Shown here piece after piece: positions 46,253 to 58,679 of a stretch of DNA of 64,000 bases; the first letter of the stretch is position 1; every line of letters begins with the position of its first letter. Source of the DNA: Fennellomyces sp. T-0311 (taxonomy: Eukaryota; Mucoromycota; Mucoromycetes; Mucorales; Lichtheimiaceae); the NCBI GenBank assembly GCA_025266875.1, contig JALLLT010000002.1, forward strand, positions 558,001-622,000. Reading direction: 5' to 3'. The notes under the pieces were generated by a model. The model was not told the DNA's origin. It made no database searches and was given only the letters and a program-made list of their open reading frames with translations. Position numbers and translations under genes: made by a program.

Positions 46253-47425
46253 ATGAACACGCCTCCACCCCAACAACAGCCTCAGGCTCAAGAGGCAACT
46301 ATTGCTGACGGCACTGAGCCACCAGCTGTCCCACCATAACGCGTTTTTCGTCTGTAAGGCTCGCGTTCAGTGGGCCAGTGGAATACATACTGGCACTTCC
46401 TGTACAAGGGTAGCGATGCTGAAAAAGAAGGTACTGTAACAGCAAAAGACAATAGCTAAATATAACCTAGCTTGATAGAGTGGGAAGCTACGATTCCAGG
46501 CGTAAACAGGAACGCGAATACCACTTTCAGCAAGAGTGATATGCAAGCAGGTTATCGTAGCCTCAATAACGAACAAAGAAAAAGGCTTGAGGAGAAAGCA
46601 GAAGAGATGGATCTTGCGAAGCTACAATCTGTATCAGGCACAAATGCACGCAAAGCTGTGGCGAGAAAGTACAGACGCAGGTTCAAAGTTCTTATGTCTC
46701 AAATGCATGCTCAATTGGGACGGGATGCGGCAATTACGTTTTCTTCCAAGTTTCCTGAAGATCATGGCGGACTGACAAAAGCCATAACCAACGGAAGTAT
46801 GTGTCTTTTGTTATCAACACCCATGACTAATGATTGTGATTTAGATATGGCAACAAACGCACTTCAGAGGATGGGGGTGGATATAATTTTGACAAATATT
46901 GTCAAAAAGGTAATGTGCTATAGTGTTCAATGGTATTGAAAATGATTTGCAAATCATTATACGCATGCTATAGATGATGAAGAAGGTTTGTATTCAACAT
47001 AACACCTAACTACATATGCGTCACCCGATACGTTTTGTTTATCAGAAAGGCAATTGCCATATTCTGTAGAAACGGCAGGGCCAGCTCTTAAAAGATCAAC
47101 TACTGCCCAGAAACATGAAATTTCAAACGGTATGAGAAAGCTGCTTGGTAAGTTTCTCTTTTTTCAAGGGATACGGTATGCACTTCTTTTGCGTCCAAGT
47201 AGCAGAAGTATCTGGTTCAGAAGTAGCAGGCTTTCCTTGGAAAAAGTTTGTAAGTGAGCAGCGAGGAGATGAGGAAGGGCGCTTTTGGTATCGTTTCGAT
47301 AACCTTGCTGTAATTGGCATCGACTACAAAGGGCCATTCCTCAAAAGCCCGAGCGTAAATGGCATAACTGCGAGTTACCTTAATGCCCTTTCGAAAGGTT
47401 TAGAAAAGAAGACAATTAAATTGTA
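46253..47425 (+). CDS. HMG-box-like protein, uncertain gene model, possibly decayed
   Basis: From the ATG at 46253 the protein starts MNTPPPQQQPQAQEATIADG and meets two stops before a coding-like stretch GQWNTYWHFLYKGSDAEKE (46373-46429). It then continues after a probable intron as LIEWEATIPGVNRNANTTFS, KSDMQAGYRSLNNEQRKRLE, EKAEEMD, which recalls an HMG box (W..L..EQR..LEEKAEE). Later pieces are RFKVLMSQMHAQLGRDAAIT, NMATNALQRMGVDIILTNIV, PYSVETAGPALKRSTTAQKH, EVAGFPWKKFVSEQRGDEEG and RFWYRFDNLAVIGIDYKGPF, ending SKGLEKKTIKL. Splices at 46801-46843 and 47152-47209 keep frame, but the joins near 46340-46470 and 46975-47046 do not. Either I miss exons or the gene carries frameshifts. The family is not one I can name; the HMG link is tentative. 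Confidence 0.4.
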
Positions 47426-47821
47426 AACGTGAATACGCAGTAAAAGTATCATCATCTTATTGCTAGTAGAAGGATCATGATGACTGTAGGTTTAATAAAT
47501 CGTGAGCATGAAAATGATACTATTTTCCAATTACTGGTGCAGTAAACGAACGAAAACTTTCTTTTTAAGCATGGCTCTCTATAATGACTGATATACTATG
47601 TATATCGAATTCACTCTGTTATTGACAAAGTTTATATATACTTATATCATATGTGTACTAATAAGTTTTAATACGTGGTCGTGCAGTGTTTTGGTGATAG
47701 AACACGTTTTTGGTATATCCTATACTTCCTCCATAAATCCTCTTATGACTGTACGTAGTTATACGCTTTCTTTTATTACAATCTGACGAACAAACGGCAG
47801 CAACGTTCCAAAAAAGGTTCG

Positions 47822-48131
47822 ATGAACCAAAAGGGTAATAGACGAGCTGCTGAAGACGTGGAACAGTTGGGCGAACCACACATCACCAGCAAAGGGCAAG
47901 TTATACCTCGTTCTCACAATGTTCAGCTTTTTGATGGACGCAACGATGATGTACTCGAAAATACCAACATTTCTGGGTCTGCAACTAAACGCCTTGGTCT
48001 TGAAAGAACTTTGAACAGTAGCGATATTAATACGCGTTTTCTGAAACTATTGTTAATACTAACAATCTCATAATTATCTTTATGATAATGCAGATAATGT
48101 CAATGATGATAGCGGCAATATCGACTTTTGA
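47822..48131 (+). CDS. Hypothetical small protein
   Basis: Two exons (47822-48035, 48094-48131), joined by a 58-base GT..AG intron that keeps frame, would encode about 83 residues. It begins MNQKGNRRAAEDVEQLGEPH and ends THNVNDDSGNIDF. The composition is polar and probably disordered. I recognise no family. It could also be an orphan 3' part of the damaged gene upstream. Confidence 0.3.
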
Positions 48132-48531
48132 AGTACCCCTCAGCGGCGCACTGAAACAATTACAAATCACTATGAATACACTAGAATTTACAACAATCAA
48201 AAGCACACTCACGGCAGAGCTTTCTCCTATCCTCGTCTGGGAAGAAAAGCCTTGTTATTTATTCTTTTGATCAAGTTTGCTTTTTAAAGTACACAGTGTT
48301 GTACAATCGTACGGTCATACGAGGAAACTAGTGCTATAATTAATGAGGAGGGAATGCTGTGTGAATTCACCATAAGAGTTTGATACAGTAGACTTCAGTC
48401 ATCCTTGATTTTTACTATAGGCTTCACTCCCGCACCAACACTATACTATACATATTCTCTTGGAAGGAAATAATGGCCCGGGTACCATGTATGGGGGAGG
48501 AGAATTAATTATGAAGGATTTTGGGGATTAA

Positions 48532-48563
48532 TTTCGCCTGAGCGCCAAGGCGCTCAGGCGAAA
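48532..48563. repeat. Perfect hairpin with 15-bp stem and 2-base loop
   Basis: TTTCGCCTGAGCGCC, then AA, then the exact reverse complement GGCGCTCAGGCGAAA. It is GC-rich inside an AT-rich spacer and lies 48 bases beyond the stop codon of the exonuclease-transposase gene (stop at 48611). It may mark an element end, a structured 3' UTR, or an old palindromic insertion footprint. Confidence 0.9.
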
Positions 48564-48610
48564 AATGTGTAATAGCTGTAGCATTATCAGTTTTTGACGT
48601 GCGGGGAGAT

Positions 48611-51600
48611 TTATTTTAGACAAGCTTTTGACCCTTTGTAACGGCCTGGACAACTAATTGTATCGCCGCATTTGGTGCATTTCCGCGGCTTCCGACCGCT
48701 CTTTGCGCCTGCAGAGAAGACAGATACATGGTGGTTACTACCACTAGACATCGACGCACATGCTTTGTTCTCGCTACTGGTACTAGCAGCATGCTCTAAG
48801 TACTGAGGCATTGGTGGCGGCATTGGTGGCGGCGAGTAGAAATCTTGTGCAGTAGTAGAAATACTATTCTCGACCAAGGGCAGACCAGGAGCGAGCGGGC
48901 GATAACACCGTGAGCGAGGTTGCAAAACTGCGGATTGACTGGTACTAATGATTTGCTCAAGAGGCACATTCAGTCCTAATGGTGGTGGAGAAGGAGCAGG
49001 AGGAGGAATCGGCAGCAAGAACGGCTGAGGTACTTGTTCACACACTGCTTGCACGTCTCTGCATGGTTCTCGTAGACGATTTTTCAAGTTGATCCAAGCA
49101 GCAAGGTTATTTGTGATCGTATTTACTGCATTGCGTTCCTTGGACCAATCGTTGAAATATACTTGAATGTTCTCAGGCGTTTTGTAGAATATCTGCCTAC
49201 CGTCTGCCTCCTTCGACCATAACCTTGCAAACAAGTCCCAATCTGGTTGACGCCCCTTTTTGACGAACTGTTCATTCAGAATCCGGGAAAAAAGTTGACG
49301 TTCTGGATCGGTATGAACTGGTACTATTGCATATTTGGCATCTTGTCGACGTGCCAAGTATTCTAGATGAGCCCCAGCTCGCGTATGAATTGCAGCTGGC
49401 AGTACGTGATGAGGAACTTGCCACTCATTCCAGGGAACGGTAATACGGTTGCTAACCGCGACTTGTTGATGATATGGCTCGTGAGCAAAGCTATCGGCAA
49501 TATCTCGTGGCAAGGGACAGATACCAAAAAACTCGTTCGACGACTCATATTCAAGAGCATTTGGAGTTACACCTGGGTAATCAAAGTTAGATGGCAGGCC
49601 AAGTGTAAGTCGCAAGCGATGAATGTGCTGGGATATCCAGGGGTCATAATGACCTTGATGAATGCGCCCATATCTGTTGACACTTCCAACCTATATATCA
49701 TCACACATGCGCAGTAAGTAACCTTCAATATATGAAAAACCATCAAGCCTCTAAAATGAACTTACATCGGTGTTGTGGCGCAGCCTATAGTCAGTAAGCA
49801 CATTCTGGATTAGATGTGGAGATGCGCCAAAGGATCCGAGACGTCGAATAAGGTTTTGATGGACACCACCTTCGATTGAATTGGTGCCTCGGCTACAGCG
49901 ATATAGAGGAAGACTGTTTTTATCCCTACCAATCTTGAAGTAGAATGATGCGCCGGGCGGATCAGATACATGACCGTCTTTAATGGCCTTTAACACATTT
50001 TTTGCTTGCTTCTCAGCAGCAGCATCAAAGAGTGGCAGTTGGCTTTTAGCACATTTAAGAGGACCGCAGGCGTTGAACAGGTCTTCGATAATTGGGTATA
50101 GTTTTTCTGGTGGTGGGATTACTCGCTTCACTCTTTTGAAAATCCAACTAGGATTTTTTGCCAGCATTTGCTTCCAAGAGGTGCCGTTGGACTCCAAGAA
50201 TTCTTCCACGCGCTTTCGATCATCTTCGTCATAAACGAAAAGGGCATCACGATACCGTCTGAAGAATTCAGCGTGGAGACCATGACGCTTCGACACTTTG
50301 ATTTGATCCATAAGATGGAACGCGTCTTTAAGAACCCTCGTTTGCAATACATCTTCTGTAGGCTCGTCGGTGTTATTGCCATCATTGCCTGCAGAGGCTG
50401 AACTGAAGGTTGCACTCGAAACATGGGTGGACGAAGGCAATGGTGTTTCGAGGTCAATCGTGTTTGCGGTACGTAGTTGAGACTTTTTGACAACAGCGGT
50501 AAACCGTGTTGGACCAAAGGCACTCAAAGACTTTTCGTGCAGGTCCAAGATGTATCCAGGGATGGTAACGTTAGTTACCCTAATCGCAATTCGCTGAGTG
50601 CCGGTTGGCTTTGCTTTTTCAATAGCCGTTTTTTGGTCGTTTATAATGGTGCCATAAGCTACCACTTTTTTACCAACCGGATCGCGAAGGGAGATAGGAG
50701 TGCCTGGTTCTAGTGGTCCTCGTATCGTTAATCCCGCCGGTCGAATGTGCTTCAGCTTTTCATGAATGGCAAGCGAGACCCACGCGTCCAACGCCGCATA
50801 CGCCACTTGCTCTTCTTTTAGGTTGCCATCCCAGTTACTGCACCGAACATCGCTTTCTTTGGCAAGATGAAACTCGAGGACAGTCGCTGTGATATCCGCT
50901 AGGCTCATCGCTGCATTGGTTATTCGGCCTCGGTCTTTGCAGAAAGTGCCCAATTCGACCGATCCACGACATTCAACCCCGAAGTCCTTCTTTATCTTCC
51001 GAAAATCGTTGTCGACGCGCACACCAATTTTGAATACGGAATCGCTACACAGAAACGAAGCTAGAGAAGACGGTATGGCGCGTAGCTTTGCGAGATGGAA
51101 AATATAAACGACATTGTCAACGGCAATTTGGACAACGGCAACTTTTCCGGCCTGTCTACCAGTAAAGGTCCATTCGCAATCGAAACCAACAGTAAAAAGT
51201 CTTTCTTTTTCAGCTCGCTCGAGTAGAAGGTTGCATGCAAGATCGATTTCTGTTGCTGTGCTGTAAACATTAACTTGCACGTGGTCTGGCAATCGAAGGC
51301 GTTCCAAGGTCGATTCTGAGGTAGGCTTCACGTTCTCTGACAATGACGGTAGGACATTCATGAGGAAGCGTTGATCTCCACGTACATTGTCGGTAAAGAA
51401 GTATTTTGGGGGTTGATGGCCGTACAGCTCATATGCTCGGCGCATCGCCTCGAACGATGGCTTCAAGCGAGACAGTGCCTTGGTAGGTGTCAATAGCTGG
51501 AGACGGATCTCACCATATTCGTTGCATAAAGTATACAATGCTGTGAACGGTGTACTGCCTCCAGTCTGTGCCATGGGCTTGACAATCTTGTGGGAGTGAT

Positions 51601-53295
51601 CGCCTTTCAATACTTCTCCATCAAGCATCATTGTCAACAAGTCAATCAACGGTCGAATATGGTCCATCAACGCGTTGTAGACTCCTCTGAGGTAGCTAGC
51701 AGAAGGTAAGTATCCGGCATAACCTTGCTTGTCAGAAAAGCTGGAGAAATTTGGTATGGATATTGACTGAAAATGCTGTAAGACCGACGGCATGGGTTTG
51801 CAACGTTCATAGACTGCGTTCAGATACTGAAGTTCAAGTCGTGCATGCTTTAGCCGGTGTAGTTCGCGCAGGATTTTGGCAAATCGTTTTGGACCAACAG
51901 ATCAGCAAGCTCCACTGACACAGCACTGCGATGGGTAAGATGCGCAGGGAATTCAGCCAAAAGTTCAGGTGGTAATTGTCGCAGGATTTCTTCGTCATGT
52001 CCATTCCAGCTCTTTTGTTTTTTCTCGCTGAAGCCACCATATCGCTTGTTGCGACAAACATAGCGCATTGACATTAGGTAAAACGAACTAAATTGACATT
52101 AGATAACGTAACGATTGGTATTACGAATAAAAGTACCTGGTGAGATCGATGACACGACGCGCATATGGAGTTTTGTTGCATCCTTTTGTACGCAGATTGG
52201 CTTTACATTCTGGGCAACTAAGACGCTTGTGGATCAAAATATGCGGCATCCATAGGAACACCCGAGGAAGGTAGCAAGTCGTTGGATGCAGTTTCTTTTT
52301 GAGTGCGAAAAAGGGCATTGAAGGTAGGATCCAGAAATTGCATTTTTATACACTTCCAGGTATTCCTGTTCGCGTAGATCCGCTTGGATTTGGGATAGGT
52401 ATTTGGATATAGGGCTGTCTTTCGGTGCAGCATCTGGGCTGGCACTGACATCTTCGTCTTCGTCTTCTTCATTCTCCTCGTCACTTTCCCCATAATTATC
52501 TTCGACCATTCTGCATCGTAAACATCATTACGAACATCGTCTGGTCCCTGTGGCTGCGCATCCATTCGACGTCAGCATCCAACTCTTCACTCTCGACAGC
52601 TTCGCAGAATTATGCTCCTCGATATCAGACAACCGTATTATCTCAAATTAGATATTCATCCTTACGTCTTCGTCAATATTAGCCTCTTCCCCGACATTTG
52701 GTTTGTCTTCTGAGTTTACAGACCCCATATCCTCATCCGCAGTCTCCTAAAAATATTGCAAGTTTAGCACCTGTACTTTATTTTAGACAAATTCAATTCA
52801 AAGGCTTACCCAAGAATCACTCTCGTTCTCAGAATTTTCGTTTACTGCACTTGCAAACTCACCATCTACAATATCCATCTCGTTTGCGGTCTCCAGTGGC
52901 GCCTGGTTGTGCTCTGATTCCTGAAGTGCTTATACAACGCAACAATTATATAAGCGACTCGTCCTTTAGCTCGACAAGCGATATCCTTACATGATCATTA
53001 CTATTGCCAGTATTTTGCTCAACATCCATTAATTCGTCATCGCTCTCAGTCTGTGTATCATCATGAATAGTCTAAAGATTTTTAAATTAGTAAACTCACA
53101 GTAGTGCTGCGTGTTGTCTTTACAGTCTGACCAGTGTCAATAAATGCCTCCTGCTGATTATGCCGCAAGAAAAAAATTATCCACCCGCTCTTGTTTGCCT
53201 GACTTTATCGCTTTCGAAATCTTCGATGGTCGGCCAACATGAACAGCTGTTTTCTTGTTCTTTGTTTCTAGAGGTCGCCCTCGACGTTTGCCCAT
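48611..53295 (-). CDS. Transposase-like protein with inserted DEDDy 3'-5' exonuclease and Cys-rich N-terminal domain
   Basis: The gene can be followed from ATG 53295: MGKRRGRPLETKNKKTAVHV, VGRPSKI (two AT-hook-like motifs), several acidic exons (for example VNSEDKPNVGEEANIDED), then a Cys domain (FFALKKKLHPTTCYLPRVFL, WMPHILIHKRLSCPECKANL, GCNKTPYARRVIDL, SMRYVCRNKRYG). I relate this to the fungal DUF6729 group. The core is a 680-codon exon (51793-49766). D65 (LKGDHSHKIVK) and D135 (YFFTDNVRGD) come first, then a WRN-type exonuclease with D205/E207 (VGFDCEWTF), D263 (RVDNDFRKI) and Y332/D336 (YAALDAW), and then E641 (RGTNSIEGGVHQNL). After the 49691-49765 intron the protein ends in a Cys motif (RKCTKCGDTISCPGRYKG). 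Two lesions break the N-terminal half: an apparent 1-base loss in an A run at about 52345 and a frame change near 51900. It is either a mobile element product or a decaying or mis-assembled copy. Confidence 0.75.
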
Positions 53296-54683
53296 ATTGG
53301 ATACGATTGGTGAAGAAAAAAACCTGTCAGGAACACAGCATCTATATATAATCCGACTTTTATATGCCGATGCGCCGCTTCAAGTGAGTGAACATAATAA
53401 TGCCGACTCGGACAAAAAAGGATCATGACCCATCCGTATATCCAGTATAAAGCAGAGCGTACTAAAGTAACCGAAACAATATAACAGAACAAAAGCAGGT
53501 ACATTAAATGAGGTATACAAAGCATCCGGCAATACAATGCCAATGAAACCGGCGCCGGAGGAGGCATTGCAAGCTACATCAATCGTCCCAGGAAGCCGTA
53601 CATAATTTTGTGGAATCCAGAGTGTTCATAACACTTCCCTTCTTCGTTTCGGCTTTTCCACCTGCACTGTTCTCTGTGTATGTTTTTTTCTTTCCTTCGT
53701 TCATCTTCCATATCAACCTGCCTTTTTTCACCTTCTGGGTTTTTTTTCAGGCACGGTCTCTGTACATCTATGTCTCTATCTTAAACCTAGTACCGCAAGG
53801 AAGGGACCATATACCTATAGGAGTCGGTCTAATACCTTCCACATTAAATATATAACTTTTCAACTACAGTGCCAATGACACAATAGCCAAAACAAGGTAG
53901 CAAAAAAAGCCACGGTCAACTCACACATCCAGCATGAAGCAGGATATGGGAGTTGGCCGTGGCCTCAGCAAAAAATTAAGTCAATGTATCGATGCATATG
54001 CACGTCAAGTGAGATTCAGTTTCGGTAATGACAAGCACAACCTGAAAATGTAAGCTGTATAGTCGCTATATAAAGCACAAGGGCTATGTACAATCATTGT
54101 TCGAGAAAATCCGCAAGACATAGCTTCTATAGACACCATCAAGCAATAGGATCGATAAAAGACTTGTCAAAGTCAAATCTTGTAACGTTAGAACACAACC
54201 AGTAGGAGCAAAGTGCTATGCATAGTTTTTTTTTTATATTCTCGTGCTTCACTTTACATTTTCGCTGCCGTTTATTACATCAAAATAAAAAAGTACATCA
54301 GCTGTTTTACAACTACAATGTGGTCGGCAAATCTACATACAGAATCTAAAAATTGTTTTTTACATCTTCAAGCGTATACTACTATAACTGTACCCTGTGG
54401 CTGAATCAATAAAAAAAACTGGTAGCATTCATTCGAAAAATCAAATATATGACCAATGTTACATGAGTCGGGGCACCGACTTCTTGTACCTTTTTACTTT
54501 TTTTTAATTTATAAATATTTCTACAAAGTTCAGCCAAACAAGAGTAAGCGAGTAAAGAGAACAGTTTAAGACGGAATAGTTTCATGGTCTACGTAAAGGG
54601 TAATCGACAAGAAAGAATTTTTCATGGGAGCGTGTGTGTGAGGTGGTGAGAAAGATGATGCTAAAGAGGTTCTTTTTTTTGTT
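53296..54683. other. AT-rich spacer of about 1.4 kb
   Basis: Upstream flank of the exonuclease-transposase gene and 3' flank of the GMD gene. T-rich tracts occur at 53680-53760 and 54220-54240. Frames on both strands are short and unfamiliar. I saw no counterpart of the 48532 hairpin here. Confidence 0.45.
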
Positions 54684-56135
<1,452 letters not shown>

Positions 56136-56525
56136 GATGATGAGGGATGATGTTGGTGAATGGGATGAAGCTTCTAAAAAGCTGGCAGAAACGACTTATT
56201 TAAAGAAATTTTGGCGGCGATGGTTACACAACCGAGCCAATTACAGCACGGTGATAAGACTCCCGCAACGCTAAGTTCGGGGCAAATCAAATCTATATTG
56301 CTAACTTTTATGCTCTTGGCATGGCAACCACAGAAGGAAACCAATGTAGCGGCGTGAGCATACTTTACTATAATGTCAAGTTCAAAAAGTGTTCTTTGGA
56401 TGCAAATCATACGGATTAAATCTACCAGCACGGCAGCTTTGTCCTCGTATGTATACGTAATGTCGGCACGCAAAAAAAACGTGCAATGGGTGATCGACAG
56501 TCCCTCCTAATTCGGTCTAGCCACT
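56136..56525. promoter_or_regulatory. GMD: GMD promoter region
   Basis: The 390 bases lie between the GMD start and the stop of the Zn2Cys6 gene, both on the minus strand. A TATA-like sequence (minus CTTTAAATAAG) at 56195-56205 sits 60-70 bases before the GMD ATG. No other element is recognised. Confidence 0.5.
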
Positions 56526-58679
56526 TCAGCATAGCAGAGATCGGATGCTCATTTCGGCCTTTCGATTAGAGTCCGTCTTGCCTACCGCCTTGTCATTGTT
56601 GGCCATCGTGTCTATGGCGGTGCTGTGTAAGGTTCGTGAACTGCTCTGCGCTGCAGAAGCGGCTGCGTTAAGCGTGCTACTGGAGGTTTGTAAAAAGTAC
56701 TGGGTCGTGGGATGCGTGTACGATGGAGGGCCCCCTCGTGGAGATCCAACGGCCTTGCTCCCAGATGTTATCGGTGCAAATCTGTACGCCAGGGTCGAGT
56801 ATGGATTAGTCGATTCTCGGGCGGCCGGAGGAAGGGGTCCTCTACTGCTATTACTATTGCTGCCCGCCGCTGCGATGGGCCGGAAATACGGAATTCCCGG
56901 TACTGTCGATCGCTTCTTCCCTGTCATGGGTGCAATGTTGATTTTGGGTATGTCCAATTTTCGGGATGGCAGCGAGACAGTGTTGAGCTGGGAATTGGCG
57001 GCGAAGTGATTGGGAAGTGACCCTTGTCTGGCCTGCAGCCCGCCGCTTCCCAGTCGCCCAAAACTGTACTCCCGTGACTTTGAGCCATTACTATTTGGTT
57101 GAGTTGTTGGTGATGATGCTGATGATGATGATGGAGAAGAATGCACAAAAGGGGGAAATAGCCGAGATCGATCGAAGCTTAGACTCGCCGGTAGTCCTGC
57201 TGCACTGCTTGACATGGATTTGGTATTGGATGTGTTGACCTTGTACTCATGCTTCCTCAGTTCGGCCACAATATACAGTTTGCTGAGTGTTGTAGGCGTT
57301 GACAGATCAGCCCCGAGGCCGCCGCCAAGATACACAAGCATCTCGTACAGCTCGTGGTCTTCCTCTTTCTTTTTTATGTGGAGCGTGTCTGAGAACGTGC
57401 TTGATCCTTTGGCTGTAGCAACTAGATTCTCCGGGTCTGTCTCGTAGAACAATGGCGACGAAGTGCGTTCGGCTGGTGGTGGTCTCACGTCGGGTCCAAT
57501 GGTACGATCGTGCTGTCTTGCTATGTCCATAACATTGTCCAATAGCAAGCGATGTAGCCTTCCCAAACGATCGGTGTCATGCGCAGAGATCAATTCATAC
57601 AGGGATCGATGGACCAGATCCTGCGGATGATATCCCCACAGGTCGGTGACTTCGTCGGATGCTCGCGCACAGCACATCTCCATGGAGAGGAACAAAGTAA
57701 TTGTTGTCCGCTTTTGTGTTGCTAGGCATTGTTTGGGCGCGGTAGGACAAGGTGTCGCACATGACAACCGCATTTGTACCTGATGAGCAGGCGACTTGAG
57801 TGATTGATTTAATGGAGATGGTGTTGATAATGATGATGATGGTGGTGGTTCTGGATCACGCAGAGCCTGTTGACTCCGCGATCCCGATGCCGTGCTGGCG
57901 TCCTTTTTCCGGTGACGCTGCTCATCTTGCTCCCGAAACGCTTCAATCGGTTCGTGGATGAAGGAGATACTTGTTGTTTGTGGCCTGGGATTATCACGAC
58001 GTACGACAGAAGTGGCGACTGTGAACGTGGGTGTCTGGATCATGCCATACATCATGCCGCCTTTACCAGCGTCATCCAATATCATCGAGCCACCATAGAC
58101 GCCCCCCAATCGTTTGCTTTCGTGAAGTCTAGGTCGCCCACGTTTCTTATGTTTGACATCTTGACAACTATCAGCTTTTCCTGCAGAAACACATCGTTTG
58201 CAAGGTCTTGACACTGGTAAAAATTCGCCGGCGCGTTAGCAAAGGAATACTAAAATGCCCACTCTATACCTAGAGAGCCCTACCGTCACAAGCCAAATGC
58301 GCTTTTTTACAATTCACACCTATAGAAATGCGTTGAGTGGAGGGAGCGAGGCTGAGTCGAACATTAAATGAAGCTTACAGGCACTTGGTACGTGCGATTT
58401 GTAGCCTCGTTTTGCCGGAACGATCATGGGAGTAAGTTGTTGTTCTGCTATATGGCTTGTCGCATCGTCGTCGTCTTTGGAGGGTGTTGCGGGAGTCGGG
58501 AGTTGCATGACTGCAGGATATGCATTGCTACTACTTGGCGAGCCGGTGAATAGTGACGAGGGAGACGAAGGCAGTGTGACCATGTCCGTCGTCGTCCCCG
58601 TTGTTTTAGTTGTTGTTACGAAATCTTGATCAAAGTCTGGCGATGGTAAGTCTTGAGCTGCTCTTAATGGTGCCTGCAT
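56526..58679 (-). CDS. Zn2Cys6 transcription factor with PAS-like region
   Basis: Three exons (58679-58379, 58319-58284, 58213-56526) give about 674 residues. The start is the first ATG in frame (MQAPLRAAQDLPSPDFDQDF). The binuclear cluster is assembled across two introns: KRGYKSHVPSACVNCKKAHL, ACDVSRPCKRCVSAGKADSC, with spacing C-x2-C-x6-C-x5-C-x2-C-x8-C, followed by the basic HKKRGRPRL, which resembles an AT-hook. A PAS-like segment lies further on (SDEVTDLWGYHPQDLVHRSL, YELISAHDTDRLGRLHRLLL). The rest is Ser/Pro-rich. Zn2Cys6 plus PAS architecture is shared with the gluconeogenesis regulators Ert1/AcuK/Rds2, but the finger sequence differs, so I do not assign that function. Confidence 0.88.

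Noticed and set aside
48532..48563. Helitron 3' end (hairpin followed by CTRR).
   Set aside because: No CTRR tetranucleotide follows the hairpin at the expected distance on either strand, and no Rep/helicase gene is present.
56526..58679. Assignment of the Zn2Cys6/PAS factor as the regulator of PCK1 (AcuK/Ert1-like).
   Set aside because: The finger sequence does not match the Ert1/AcuK pattern I know; shared architecture alone is not enough.
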